22,673 nucleotides of DNA from Acidobacteriota bacterium. GTDB lineage: Bacteria; Acidobacteriota; Blastocatellia; Pyrinomonadales; Pyrinomonadaceae. Below, one piece after another: positions 1 through 7,438 of this stretch. Below the pieces are notes generated by a model that was given only the letters and a program-made list of their open reading frames with translations, did no database searches and was not told the origin of the DNA. Position 1 is the first letter of the stretch, and the number at the start of each line of letters is the position of its first letter. Where the stretch lies: NCBI GenBank assembly GCA_003222935.1, contig QHXL01000053.1, positions 1 to 22,673 on the forward strand. Reading direction: 5' to 3'. The position numbers and the translations under genes are program-made.

Positions 1-24
1 GCGGGATTCAGAATTGAGGCGGGT

Positions 25-273
25 TTGAAAGTCATCATGTATCGCTACAACAACCCACGTACAAAAAAAGTTCGCGCCTTGAAGCGCGCGAAAGTATCCC
101 GAGTGCCCGGTACGAGTCGTCTTGAAAAACTCACAGCGAGTGCGTCACTAGAGCTTGACGTAGCCTCACATAGACTCTTGACCCGTCTCGCTCTCAATTG
201 GCGCGTATCTGAAGAACAGGCAGTTCGACGTGCACTCGAGCAAGCTAGCCGCGCAACAAACTCACAGGACTGA
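25..273 (+). CDS. Ribbon-helix-helix-like putative antitoxin (possibly 5'-partial)
   Basis: An 82-residue basic protein if translation starts at TTG 25, which has a GAGG at 16-19. ATG 37 is an alternative start. The frame has no stop back to base 1, so the gene may begin outside the window. Residues about 42-75 (strand LELDV, then two helices around HRLLTRLAL and VSEEQAVRRALEQA) resemble the RHH DNA-binding fold of CopG/VapB-like antitoxins. This is a pattern match by eye. It lies upstream of a PIN-domain gene on the same strand, the usual antitoxin-toxin order, and would be expected to bind both the toxin and the operator. The gap to the PIN gene is 108 nt. The same frame continues past the TGA at 271-273 into a short coding-like tail (see 298-375), so this may be a truncated antitoxin. 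Confidence 0.5.
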   Translation: MKVIMYRYNNPRTKKVRALKRAKVSRVPGTSRLEKLTASASLELDVASHRLLTRLALNWRVSEEQAVRRALEQASRATNSQD

Positions 274-297
274 GGAGGCAGGTTGGAGGCCTTCACT

Positions 298-375
298 ATG
301 CTTCGTCGGAGGCTAGGTCTAACACCCTCCAGAGCCCAAGATTGGCAAAAAGTGGTTTACGAGGCTCGCCGTTAA
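298..375 (+). other. Short in-frame ORF, possible detached antitoxin C-terminus
   Basis: An ATG at 298 opens 25 codons ending in TAA at 373-375. The peptide is rich in Arg and contains RRRLGLTPS followed by QDWQKVVYEARR. It is in the same frame as the RHH-like ORF, separated only by its TGA and eight sense codons. Antitoxins of PIN toxins often end in a short helical segment of this character that wraps the toxin, so it could be the tail of a once-continuous antitoxin or a separately started peptide. It ends 6 nt before the PIN gene start, so translational coupling is possible. Assignment is tentative. Confidence 0.3.
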
Positions 376-381
376 GGGCGG

Positions 382-756
382 ATGATTCATCTCGATACTA
401 GTTTCCTCATTCAATCATTTGTGCCTGGTACTTCCAGTGCCGTCAGGATGGAGTCCAGGCTGGTGAAGAATGAAGATATAGGCATTAGTTCTATCGCTTG
501 GAGTGAGTTTCTTTGCGGTCCATTGTCTCCTGAAGATTTGATGTTGGCAAAAAACTTATTCACATTCATTGAACCATTTATTGATTCGGATGCTGAAGAG
601 TCAGCCGAGTTATTCAATCTAACCGGGCGTAGATCTCGTAGCCTAGCCGATTGCCAGATTGCCGCCGTAGCGCTTCGTTGTGATGCGCAAATCGCGACGG
701 CGAACACTAAAGACTTTCTGGTTTTCCAAGCGCACGGTTTAATGATGGCGATATGA
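382..756 (+). CDS. PIN-domain protein, VapC-like ribonuclease toxin
   Basis: A 124-residue single PIN domain, the normal length for VapC toxins. The acidic metal-site residues expected for the fold are visible: D5 in MIHLDTSFLI, E42 in WSEFL, D90 in SLADCQIAA and D111 in ATANTKDF. VapC-type proteins are Mg2+-dependent RNases acting on tRNA or rRNA and are held inactive by their antitoxin; the specific RNA target cannot be read here. The ATG at 382 follows TAAGGGCGG, a poor and very close Shine-Dalgarno, which fits coupling to the short ORF ending at 375. All four acidic positions are intact, so the toxin looks functional while the upstream antitoxin may be interrupted. Confidence 0.75.
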   Translation: MIHLDTSFLIQSFVPGTSSAVRMESRLVKNEDIGISSIAWSEFLCGPLSPEDLMLAKNLFTFIEPFIDSDAEESAELFNLTGRRSRSLADCQIAAVALRCDAQIATANTKDFLVFQAHGLMMAI

Positions 757-772
757 AAACTCTATAAGCAAG

Positions 773-1594
773 ATGTCAGCAACTTTTGCCACAGAAGACG
801 TTCTCATCATCGAAACACCCGAGCGGGTGCCGCTGCACTTTGCGCTCGCATCAATCGGAAATCGTTTTCTCGCCTGCGCAATCGATCATGCCATCCAGGC
901 TTTAGTACTTGCCATCATCGCAATAGGCTTCATCGTTCTCGCCAACTTTTCTGACGTGGAAGGAGCATTGGCATCGGCGCCCAAGTGGGTCTATGCCGTA
1001 ATGATTCTCCTGTTGTTCCTGATCTTGTCAGGCTACTTCGCCTTTTTTGAATGGCTGTGGAGGGGTCAAACGCCGGGAAAGCGCTGGTTGAAACTTCGTG
1101 TAATTCGAGAGGATGGCAGACCGATTACGTTTTGGGAGTCGTCAGTGCGAAACCTGATCAGGAGTTTCGACATGATGCCGGCGCCCTTCTACTCCATCGG
1201 GTTGATATCGGTTTTTTCAACGACGCGAGATCAACGTGTCGGCGATATGATTGCAGGCACAGTCGTTGTGCGTGAGCGTGAAGCCGAGGCTCCGGCGTTT
1301 GCTGAAGTGTTTGCTTCGCCTGTCAGCGATCCGGCACTACGCCGATCATTCAAGCCGGTCAATTTTGTTGCCAACCTGAATAGTTTGACTGAGTCTGAGA
1401 TTCAAGTTGTCGAGACTTTTCTTCGTCGCCGGTGGGATCTGGGAGATGTTCCCCGACAATGGATGGCCTGGGGAGTTTCGCTTCCCATTTTGTATAAGAT
1501 TCGTCCTACTTACGACCTTGCCACTTTTACCTATGAAGGCTTTCTCGAGGAGTTGCTTCATAGATATCTCGCCACTCACCGGTTTTCTCAGTAA
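773..1594 (+). CDS. RDD-family integral membrane protein
   Basis: A 273-residue protein. The N-terminal 165 residues match the RDD family: R31 and D38 in the first membrane segment (GNRFLACAIDHAI), a second and third hydrophobic segment at about 42-58 and 72-94, the hallmark GQTPGKRWLKLRV at about 98-110, R130/D133 in the next segment and QRVGDM at about 154-159. RDD proteins are small polytopic inner-membrane proteins; some have been linked to ion transport, but the role of this one is unknown. Residues about 175-273 form a cytoplasmic, charged, helical tail not part of the core domain. It starts 17 nt after the PIN gene stop, with AAG-rich but weak ribosome-binding sequence. A separate unit from the downstream thiolase is likely because the gap is 147 bp. 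Confidence 0.85.
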   Translation: MSATFATEDVLIIETPERVPLHFALASIGNRFLACAIDHAIQALVLAIIAIGFIVLANFSDVEGALASAPKWVYAVMILLLFLILSGYFAFFEWLWRGQTPGKRWLKLRVIREDGRPITFWESSVRNLIRSFDMMPAPFYSIGLISVFSTTRDQRVGDMIAGTVVVREREAEAPAFAEVFASPVSDPALRRSFKPVNFVANLNSLTESEIQVVETFLRRRWDLGDVPRQWMAWGVSLPILYKIRPTYDLATFTYEGFLEELLHRYLATHRFSQ

Positions 1595-1741
1595 CCCACA
1601 CGGCTGGAGCATTGCTTTTAGCAGGGCGCCACGGTTTCTCCAGCTTCTTATAATCGGAGTCGAAATCCAGCTCGTTTGACGCTTAATTGTTGGCCTTGTT
1701 AGTCTCACCTTATCGTAAAAATGTCTTAATAGGAGTTAAGA

Positions 1742-2923
1742 ATGGCGAAAGAAGTTTTTATTCTGGGTGGTAAACGTACTCCGATGGGTGAGTACGTCGG
1801 AGCACTCAAAGATGTCTCGGCAATTGACTTAGGTGCGGTTGCTGCGCGCGGTGCGCTGGAATCTACTGCCGTGAGTGCCGATGAGATCGATCACACGGTA
1901 ATGGGGAATGCACTGCAAACTTCCGGCGACGCGATTTACGGCGCTCGACACGTTGCCCTCAAAGCAGGTGTGCCGTTTGATCGTCCCGCGTTAACTGTTA
2001 ATAGACTCTGCGGCAGTGGTATTCAATCGATCATTTCGGGCGCGCAGATGATTCAACTTGGTGAAGCAAGAACAGCGCTCGTCGGCGGGATCGAGTCGAT
2101 GTCGCAGGCGCCTCATGTCATTCGCGGAGCGCGGTCCGGTTTCGCATTGGGACAAGGCAAGCTTGAAGATAGTTTGATGGTGGCGCTGCTCGACACCTAT
2201 TGCAATACACCAATGGCGGGCACTGCCGAGAATTTAGCGCGTCGGTTTGAGATTTCGCGTGAAGCGCAGGACGCTTATGCGTTGAGATCGCAGCAAGAAG
2301 CGAAGCGTGCTCTCGACGCCGGATATTTCGCGGAAGAGATCGTTCCCGTCGAAGTCCCGTCGCGAAAGGGCGCGACGATTGTCGATCGTGATGATCATTT
2401 ACGACCGGAAACCACGCTCGAAGGATTAGCAAAACTCAGGCCCGCATTTGCGAAAGATGGTTTCGTCACTGCCGGCAATGCTTCGGGGATCGTTGATGGT
2501 GCAGCTGCTTTAGTGATTGCTGACGAAGATTTCGTCAAACAACGCGATCTCAAGCCGATGGGAAGAATTGTTAGTTGGGCCTATGCAGGCGTTGAACCCG
2601 AGATAATGGGAATTGGACCCGTGCCGGCGACTCGAGCAGCCCTCGAAAAAGCCGGATTGAATTTAAGTGACATCGATCTTGTAGAGGTAAACGAAGCATT
2701 TGCTGCTCAGTATCTCGCCGTCGAAAAGGAGCTGGGACTCGACCGCGCTCGCACAAATGTCAATGGTGGGGCAATCGCACTCGGTCATCCACTCGCCGCA
2801 ACAGGCACCCGGATTGTGCTGACTGTGCTTCACGAACTTCATCGACGCGGAGGCCGATATGGGTTGGCAACTGCGTGTATCGGCGGAGGACAGGGCATCG
2901 CAATGATCGTCGAGAGAGTTTGA
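1742..2923 (+). CDS. Acetyl-CoA C-acyltransferase (thiolase)
   Basis: A 393-residue type II thiolase of normal length. It condenses two acetyl-CoA to acetoacetyl-CoA or cleaves 3-ketoacyl-CoA. The three signature sites are intact: the acylated Cys C90 in NRLCGSG, the catalytic H349 in GHPLAATG and the second Cys C379 in [10 protein letters not shown]. The N-terminus [10 protein letters not shown] is typical. Start ATG 1742 is supported by AGGAG at 1731-1735. A possible weak promoter (TTGACG at 1676-1681) lies upstream. Whether it is biosynthetic (AtoB/PhaA-like) or degradative cannot be settled because no fatty-acid oxidation or PHB genes adjoin. A palindromic repeat begins 8 nt after its stop. 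Confidence 0.93.
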   Translation: MAKEVFILGGKRTPMGEYVGALKDVSAIDLGAVAARGALESTAVSADEIDHTVMGNALQTSGDAIYGARHVALKAGVPFDRPALTVNRLCGSGIQSIISGAQMIQLGEARTALVGGIESMSQAPHVIRGARSGFALGQGKLEDSLMVALLDTYCNTPMAGTAENLARRFEISREAQDAYALRSQQEAKRALDAGYFAEEIVPVEVPSRKGATIVDRDDHLRPETTLEGLAKLRPAFAKDGFVTAGNASGIVDGAAALVIADEDFVKQRDLKPMGRIVSWAYAGVEPEIMGIGPVPATRAALEKAGLNLSDIDLVEVNEAFAAQYLAVEKELGLDRARTNVNGGAIALGHPLAATGTRIVLTVLHELHRRGGRYGLATACIGGGQGIAMIVERV

Positions 2924-2931
2924 GAGACATG

Positions 2932-3004
2932 TTCGATATGCTTTAGCTTGTCGTGACGTTCAGACGTCAAACAAGTGAGTCACGACAAGCTGAAGCATAT
3001 CGGA
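2932..3004. repeat. Palindromic repeat family 1, copy A
   Basis: Left arm 2932-2956 and right arm 2980-3004 are inverted copies matching at 23 of 25 positions, with a 23-nt loop. Arm core is CGATATGCTTYAGCTTGTCG (subtype GC/GC in both arms). It starts 8 nt after the thiolase stop codon. The loop contains a second small hairpin (ACGT...ACGT around 2956-2967). It could act as a transcript 3'-end hairpin, but there is no T-run after it. Confidence 0.85.
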
Positions 3005-3011
3005 CCTTCGG

Positions 3012-3037
3012 GTCGGACCTTTAGTTCGGGGTCCGAC
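3012..3037. terminator. Hairpin between convergent transcripts
   Basis: GTCGGACC (3012-3019) pairs perfectly with GGTCCGAC (3030-3037) over a 10-nt loop. It lies directly after repeat copy A and 7 nt beyond the end of the minus-strand small ORF. There is no clear U-tract, so termination activity is uncertain. Confidence 0.35.
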
Positions 3038-3044
3038 TAAATTG

Positions 3045-3215
3045 TTACGACGAAAGATTTTCTCCCGATTTTCCAATCAAATCCAAAATCTTGAGTACTT
3101 TGCCGGACAATCGTTCCTCGGTTTCAGCGGATAAGTATTGGGAAAACGCGCCTTGGACTTCGTGCGGCCCGGTTTGGGTTATTCGGCACAGGTTTTGCGA
3201 AATTCTTTCTGTCAT
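3045..3215 (-). CDS. Possible small protein, 56 residues, unknown function
   Basis: On the minus strand an ATG at 3215-3213 opens 56 sense codons ending in TAA at 3047-3045. The product begins MTERISQNLCR and is a hydrophilic, mixed-charge, probably helical peptide with a central amphipathic stretch (SGKVLKILDLIGKSG). An AAGG lies about 8 nt upstream of the ATG as a weak ribosome-binding site. It has no signal peptide or membrane segment and I do not recognise a family. It would be convergent with thiolase and divergent from the TonB-dependent receptor. Chance occurrence is possible at this length. Confidence 0.33.
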   Translation of the reverse strand: MTERISQNLCRITQTGPHEVQGAFSQYLSAETEERLSGKVLKILDLIGKSGENLSS

Positions 3216-3446
3216 AAACGAGCCTTGATGCGAGTTTTATTCACAAAAATGGTTACATAGATTTAATGCTTCAAATCTGACTCAACGGTTGCGAATAGCC
3301 AACCGGTCGTGATAGAAGTCGCGTCGCTTGTATCGCCATTCACTTCCTTCTGGAATTTGCTAATTTCAAGTGCTCTTAAATCAAAACTAATTCACCGATT
3401 GGCTAAAACGCCTTCAGCGAAGCTGAACGTAAGGAGTTCCCTCTGT

Positions 3447-6400
3447 ATGTCAAAAATTGGAAAGCTCTCTGCTCTGTGCTTAATGGTGCTTACACTTTGT
3501 TCTGCCGCAATCGCGCAATCAACAACGACTGGCGCCATCGGCGGTCTTGTCACGAATCCTAATAAGGAAGTCGTGTCAGGCGCTGCCGTCACTGTTCGTA
3601 GTTTGGATACGAACAAAGAAGATGCCGCGACCACTGACGATCAGGGTCGTTTCAAGATCGTAAATCTCCAACCTGGGAAATATGCAGTAACGATTAACGG
3701 ATCCGGCTTTACCGAATTCACCCAGGAAGGCATCGTGGTTGAAGTTGGACGCGAAACCACTATCGACGTTCCTTTATCAATTGGAGCCGTAACCGGCACC
3801 GTCGAGGTGACTGGTGAGGCACCAGTCATCAATACCACCCAACAAGACTTCTCCAGCAACCTTAATCAAACTTCGATCAATGAGCTTCCTGTTAACGGTC
3901 GTCGTTGGTCCAACTTTGCCATTCTAACGCCAGGCGCGGTTCCTGATGGCAACTTCGGCTTGATTAGTTTTAGAGGTATTTCTGGTCTACTCAATAACAG
4001 CACGGTCGACGGCGGTGACAACAACCAGGCGTTCTTTTCCGAAGAGCGTGGCCGCACTCGTGCCGCATATTCAATCAGCCAGTCGGCAATTCGAGAGTTT
4101 CAGGTTAACACTTCAAACTTTGCCGCCGAGTACGGACGTTCAGCCGGTGGCGTTATCAACGCCGTCACCAAGTCTGGTACCAATGAGTTTCATGGTTCCG
4201 CTTTCCTTTACGACCGGAATAATAAGTGGGGCGCGCGTAATCCGAATACTTTTCTCAACCAACTCGTTAATGGCGTTTCTACAAGAGTCGCCTACAAGCC
4301 AGTAGATGTGCGCTATCAGTTTGGTGGGACCGTCGGTGGTCCAATAGTCAAAGACAAGCTGTTTTTCTTCTTCAGCTACGACCAGCAGGAACGTAATTTT
4401 CCTGGTATCGCGTCGTTCTCGACACCCGGCTACCTCAACACCGTCAATCGCACAACGCTTTTGGCGCGCGGATTAACAACGCCGCAGATTGACTCGGCGT
4501 TGGCCTTTATCAACGACCAGACCGGTGAAGTTCCGCGTCGTGGCGATCAGAAGTTGTTTCTGCCAAAGATTGATTGGCACATAAATGAGAATCACACGTT
4601 TACCGCAACCTACAATCGTCTGCGTTGGAACTCGCCCGCCGGAGTACAAACTGGTGCGACCGTAACGCGCGACAGGGCCGGTTTCGGTAATGACTTTGTT
4701 GAATCGGATTCACTCAATCTCCGCTTGTCCTCGACTTTGTCGAGCAAGCTTATTAATGAATTCCGTTTCCAGTTCTCCGATGAGCTCAACTCGCAATTCG
4801 CGCAGCAGCCGCTTCCTGGACAGCCAACTACGGCGAATGGCTTTTCACCTCAGATTGCACTGACCAATGGCATAACAATCGGTAAAGCCACGTCACTGGA
4901 TCGAGTTGCGCTGCCTGATGAACGACGTTTTCAGGTTGCTGACTCGATTACCTATTCAGCCGGAAATCACACGTTCAAGTTCGGCGCTGATATCAATAAG
5001 GTAAGGGATATCGACGACAACCTTTTTACAGGAGCTGGCTCCTACACTTATGGCAATATCAACGACTTCATAGTTGACTATGTAAACTTTGCCACCAGTG
5101 GTTCTTTGCGAGCGGCAAACCGCCAGTGTGCGACTCTGTTAGCCGCACCGAACGCGGCGAACACACGAATCGCCGGCAAGTGCTACACAAGTAACTACTC
5201 GCAGGGTTTCGGTCAGCCCCGTTTTCAACTTGAGACTACTGATTTTGCTTTCTTTGCTCAGGATGATTGGCGCGTTACCCCGCATCTGACCCTGAACCTC
5301 GGGCTGCGATGGGAATACGAGAAGTTTCCGACGCCTTTCCTTGTTAATCCGGCACTACCGCAAACAGCGAACCGACCGAGCGACAAAAACAATTTTGGAC
5401 CTCGAATTGGATTTGCCTATGCCGTGGGTAACGATGGCAAGACCAGCGTGCGTGGAGGCTATGGAATCTATTACGGCCGAATTAACGGCACGATCATCAT
5501 CAATTCGCTGATCAACACCGGTCTTTCAACTGGCCAGGCTGTGAGTTCAGTACCAGCTGCTTGCCCTGCAACCGGCACCGGCACTATCTGCCCGGCAAAC
5601 CCGGACATCATTGCTGGAAATCCAGCCGCTCCAGTGTTTCCCAACATCCTGGCCTCAGCACCAGCGGGCACGGCTGCTGTGAACTATTTCAGAAACGGTT
5701 TCCAGAATCCGCTCATTCACCAGGGTGATTTCATTGTGGAGCGTGAAGTTGCACGTAACACAGTCATTTCAGCCAGCTACCTCTTCAGCTTTGGAAAAAA
5801 CCTGACAACCTTCGTTGATACCAACTTAAATCCACCAACCGGACAGGGTCGAATCAACATTCTCGATGGACCGTTGGCGGGTAATACCTGGGTTTATCCT
5901 TATTATCGAGGAACGAGACCAAATACGAGTTTCGGAAATATCCTCGAGATTCGCGACAGCGTATCGACGAAGTACCACGCGTTGGTATTACAGGCGAATC
6001 GCCGTTTGACGAACGGTCTGCAGTTCCAGACCAGTTACACGCTTTCGAGAGCACAGGACAATGGTGGTGCGCAGTCTTCAGCGACCTTCACTCCTGGATT
6101 TTCAGCGCTCTTCGATCCGTTTGACGCTGCTGGTGACGATGGTCTGTCTCCATTCGATCGACGTCACAAGTTTGTAGCAAGCGTTGTTTACAACACTGAC
6201 TTCAAGAATTTGAGTGGTGCAAGTGCTCACATCTTGAACGGCTGGACGATTGCACCAATCGTGAACATGTATTCAGGGTTCCGTTTCACTCCGGTTACCA
6301 ACAGCTTTAGTCCTTCCGCTGTCTTTGGTGCGAGTCCGGCTGGCGGCATCAACGGTTCGAATGGTTCACTTCGTTTCGGCTTGTTGCCAAACAACGCGTT

Positions 6401-6671
6401 CCACACGGCCCCGATCAAGTACGTCGATCTACGGCTCTCTCGTCGGTTCACGATCAAAGAGAACGCAAAGATTGAGTTCCTTGCCGAGGGTTTCAACATC
6501 TTCAACCGCACCCAGGTCACCGGTGTTAACAATCGCATGTATAACGTGTCGATTGTGAATGGTGCCGTGGTCGCGAATTACGATCCAACGTTCGCCACAG
6601 CCAGCGATCTTTCGAACGGCTTTTTCTTCCGCGAACGACAGATTCAGTTTGCCGTTCGATTCGAATTCTAG
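3447..6671 (+). CDS. Oar-like TonB-dependent outer-membrane receptor with carboxypeptidase-regulatory-like domain
   Basis: 1074 residues from ATG 3447. This start has AAGGAG at 3431-3436 and gives a classical signal peptide (MSKIGKLSALCL to AAIAQ, about 24 residues), so the longer open frame from 3309 was not used. Residues about 27-110 form an Ig-like carboxypeptidase-regulatory domain (TGAIGGLVTNP, then DQGRFKIVNLQPGKYAV). A TonB plug follows, with NELPVNGRRWSN and the EFQVNTSNFAAEYGRSAGGVINAVTKSGTNEFHG segment that is typical of Oar-type receptors. The rest is a long beta-barrel rich in aromatic beta-strand repeats, ending in Phe (QFAVRFEF) as expected for BAM-dependent outer-membrane insertion. 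Such receptors are expanded in Acidobacteriota and may import oligosaccharides or peptides; the substrate cannot be inferred. Monocistronic, with a strong terminator at 6697-6732. Confidence 0.92.
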   Translation: MSKIGKLSALCLMVLTLCSAAIAQSTTTGAIGGLVTNPNKEVVSGAAVTVRSLDTNKEDAATTDDQGRFKIVNLQPGKYAVTINGSGFTEFTQEGIVVEVGRETTIDVPLSIGAVTGTVEVTGEAPVINTTQQDFSSNLNQTSINELPVNGRRWSNFAILTPGAVPDGNFGLISFRGISGLLNNSTVDGGDNNQAFFSEERGRTRAAYSISQSAIREFQVNTSNFAAEYGRSAGGVINAVTKSGTNEFHGSAFLYDRNNKWGARNPNTFLNQLVNGVSTRVAYKPVDVRYQFGGTVGGPIVKDKLFFFFSYDQQERNFPGIASFSTPGYLNTVNRTTLLARGLTTPQIDSALAFINDQTGEVPRRGDQKLFLPKIDWHINENHTFTATYNRLRWNSPAGVQTGATVTRDRAGFGNDFVESDSLNLRLSSTLSSKLINEFRFQFSDELNSQFAQQPLPGQPTTANGFSPQIALTNGITIGKATSLDRVALPDERRFQVADSITYSAGNHTFKFGADINKVRDIDDNLFTGAGSYTYGNINDFIVDYVNFATSGSLRAANRQCATLLAAPNAANTRIAGKCYTSNYSQGFGQPRFQLETTDFAFFAQDDWRVTPHLTLNLGLRWEYEKFPTPFLVNPALPQTANRPSDKNNFGPRIGFAYAVGNDGKTSVRGGYGIYYGRINGTIIINSLINTGLSTGQAVSSVPAACPATGTGTICPANPDIIAGNPAAPVFPNILASAPAGTAAVNYFRNGFQNPLIHQGDFIVEREVARNTVISASYLFSFGKNLTTFVDTNLNPPTGQGRINILDGPLAGNTWVYPYYRGTRPNTSFGNILEIRDSVSTKYHALVLQANRRLTNGLQFQTSYTLSRAQDNGGAQSSATFTPGFSALFDPFDAAGDDGLSPFDRRHKFVASVVYNTDFKNLSGASAHILNGWTIAPIVNMYSGFRFTPVTNSFSPSAVFGASPAGGINGSNGSLRFGLLPNNAFHTAPIKYVDLRLSRRFTIKENAKIEFLAEGFNIFNRTQVTGVNNRMYNVSIVNGAVVANYDPTFATASDLSNGFFFRERQIQFAVRFEF

Positions 6672-6696
6672 TTCCTCGAGAATTGGGTTCTTCAGT

Positions 6697-6732
6697 CGGG
6701 TGCACTCTACAAAAGAGTGCACCCGCTTTTTT
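6697..6732 (+). terminator. Rho-independent terminator of the TonB-dependent receptor
   Basis: A perfect 12-bp stem (6697-6708 with 6714-6725), a 5-nt loop and a C followed by TTTTTT (6727-6732). It starts 25 nt after the receptor stop codon. It is the clearest intrinsic terminator in the window. Confidence 0.9.
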
Positions 6733-6746
6733 GTTTGCAGGAGTCA

Positions 6747-6835
6747 GCGACAGATAAACGCAGAAAGACGCAGATCAGAAAGAGTACCGCCAACTCTTTT
6801 TATTCTGATCTGCGTCGTTCTGCGTCTATCTGCGG
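6747..6835. repeat. Long inverted repeat built on CGCAGA motifs, between convergent genes
   Basis: Left arm about 6747-6785 and right arm about 6793-6835 form a long imperfect hairpin (matched cores ACGCAGAAAGACGCAGATCAGA and its complement) with a very short loop. The arms contain repeated CGCAGA units. It sits between the receptor terminator and the 3' end of the minus-strand rhodanese gene, so it may help terminate the rhodanese transcript. Similar CGCAGA-type intergenic repeats occur in many bacterial genomes. Confidence 0.75.
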
Positions 6836-6843
6836 CTGAGATT

Positions 6844-7221
6844 TCAGCTTTGACCTGTGTCGATCTCTCCGCCTTCCACTTTCCAGGCTTTCCAGCCACC
6901 AGCCATTGAGAAGACGTTTGTGTAACCCATCGTTTGCAAAACGTCTGCGGCGAGTGCCGAACGAAATCCTCCTCCGCAATAAAGAATCACTTCCGCAGCT
7001 TTATCCGGGATGGTTTCTTCAACGTCACGCTCAATGATCCCTTTGCCTAAATGTATCGACCCGGCTGCATGCGCCGCTTCCCACTCGTGGTCCTCCCGCA
7101 CGTCAACTAACTTTGCCCCGGGATTTGCAGTCATTCGCTCACGAGTCTCAGCTACCGTCACCTCTTTGATTCGCGACTTGGCATCGTTTACGAGTTTTAA
7201 AAAACCTTCGGAGTGTTTCAT
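6844..7221 (-). CDS. Single-domain rhodanese-like sulfurtransferase
   Basis: A 125-residue rhodanese domain, normal for the stand-alone class. LVDVREDHEWEAAHAAGSIHLGKG matches the CH2A-type region, and the active-site loop is C82 in YCGGGFRS, with Cys retained so persulfide chemistry is possible. The C-terminal GWKAW is also typical. Such proteins carry a sulfane sulfur on Cys and pass it to thiophilic acceptors; the partner is not evident. A 20-residue N-terminal extension precedes the domain and there is no signal peptide, so it should be cytoplasmic. A GAGG lies a few bases upstream of the ATG at 7221-7219. It is transcribed divergently from lpdA with 217 bp between them. Confidence 0.88.
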   Translation of the reverse strand: MKHSEGFLKLVNDAKSRIKEVTVAETRERMTANPGAKLVDVREDHEWEAAHAAGSIHLGKGIIERDVEETIPDKAAEVILYCGGGFRSALAADVLQTMGYTNVFSMAGGWKAWKVEGGEIDTGQS

Positions 7222-7288
7222 TTGTCAGACCTCGAACAATCGTCGTTTAGTTGCTAAAACGGCCGTAATTCCCTGGCAGCATGCCTGT

Positions 7289-7317
7289 TTGGATGCCGCG
7301 TGGCAAATGATTATAAT
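7289..7317 (+). promoter_or_regulatory. Sigma70-type promoter for the 2-oxoacid dehydrogenase operon
   Basis: TTGGAT (7289-7294) and TATAAT (7312-7317) are separated by exactly 17 bp. The -10 is a perfect consensus and the -35 matches four of six positions. It is correctly oriented upstream of lpdA and would give a leader of about 115 nt. The sequence ATTATAAT is self-complementary, so a -10 for the divergent rhodanese gene could overlap it, but I see no good -35 on that strand. Confidence 0.5.
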
Positions 7318-7438
7318 GCCCGTCTTTCAATGAACGCATCTGAATCTGCATATAAGTGACGAGCACCCCCCGTGACCTGATCTCGCTTTAACTCATCACT
7401 TGGAATCAATTCTGCATTGACGAGAGGAACTCTTTAAA

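Larger units (their letters stand above)
2924..3446. other. Intergenic region with palindromes and possible small ORF
   Basis: The 523-bp gap between thiolase and the TonB-dependent receptor. It holds palindromic repeat copy A (2932-3004), a second hairpin (3012-3037) and a 56-codon ORF on the minus strand (3045-3215). From 3216 to 3430 no convincing gene or strong promoter was seen. An open frame reaches back from the receptor start to 3309, but the Shine-Dalgarno and signal peptide place the real start at 3447. Confidence 0.6.

Noticed and set aside
1346..1708. 120-codon minus-strand open frame at the end of the RDD gene
   Set aside because: Antisense to the RDD protein tail and the thiolase leader, with no family-like features.
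3309..3446. Longer TonB-dependent receptor starting with GTG at 3309
   Set aside because: The AAGGAG at 3431-3436 and the signal peptide beginning at ATG 3447 define the start; 46 residues before a signal peptide would be anomalous.
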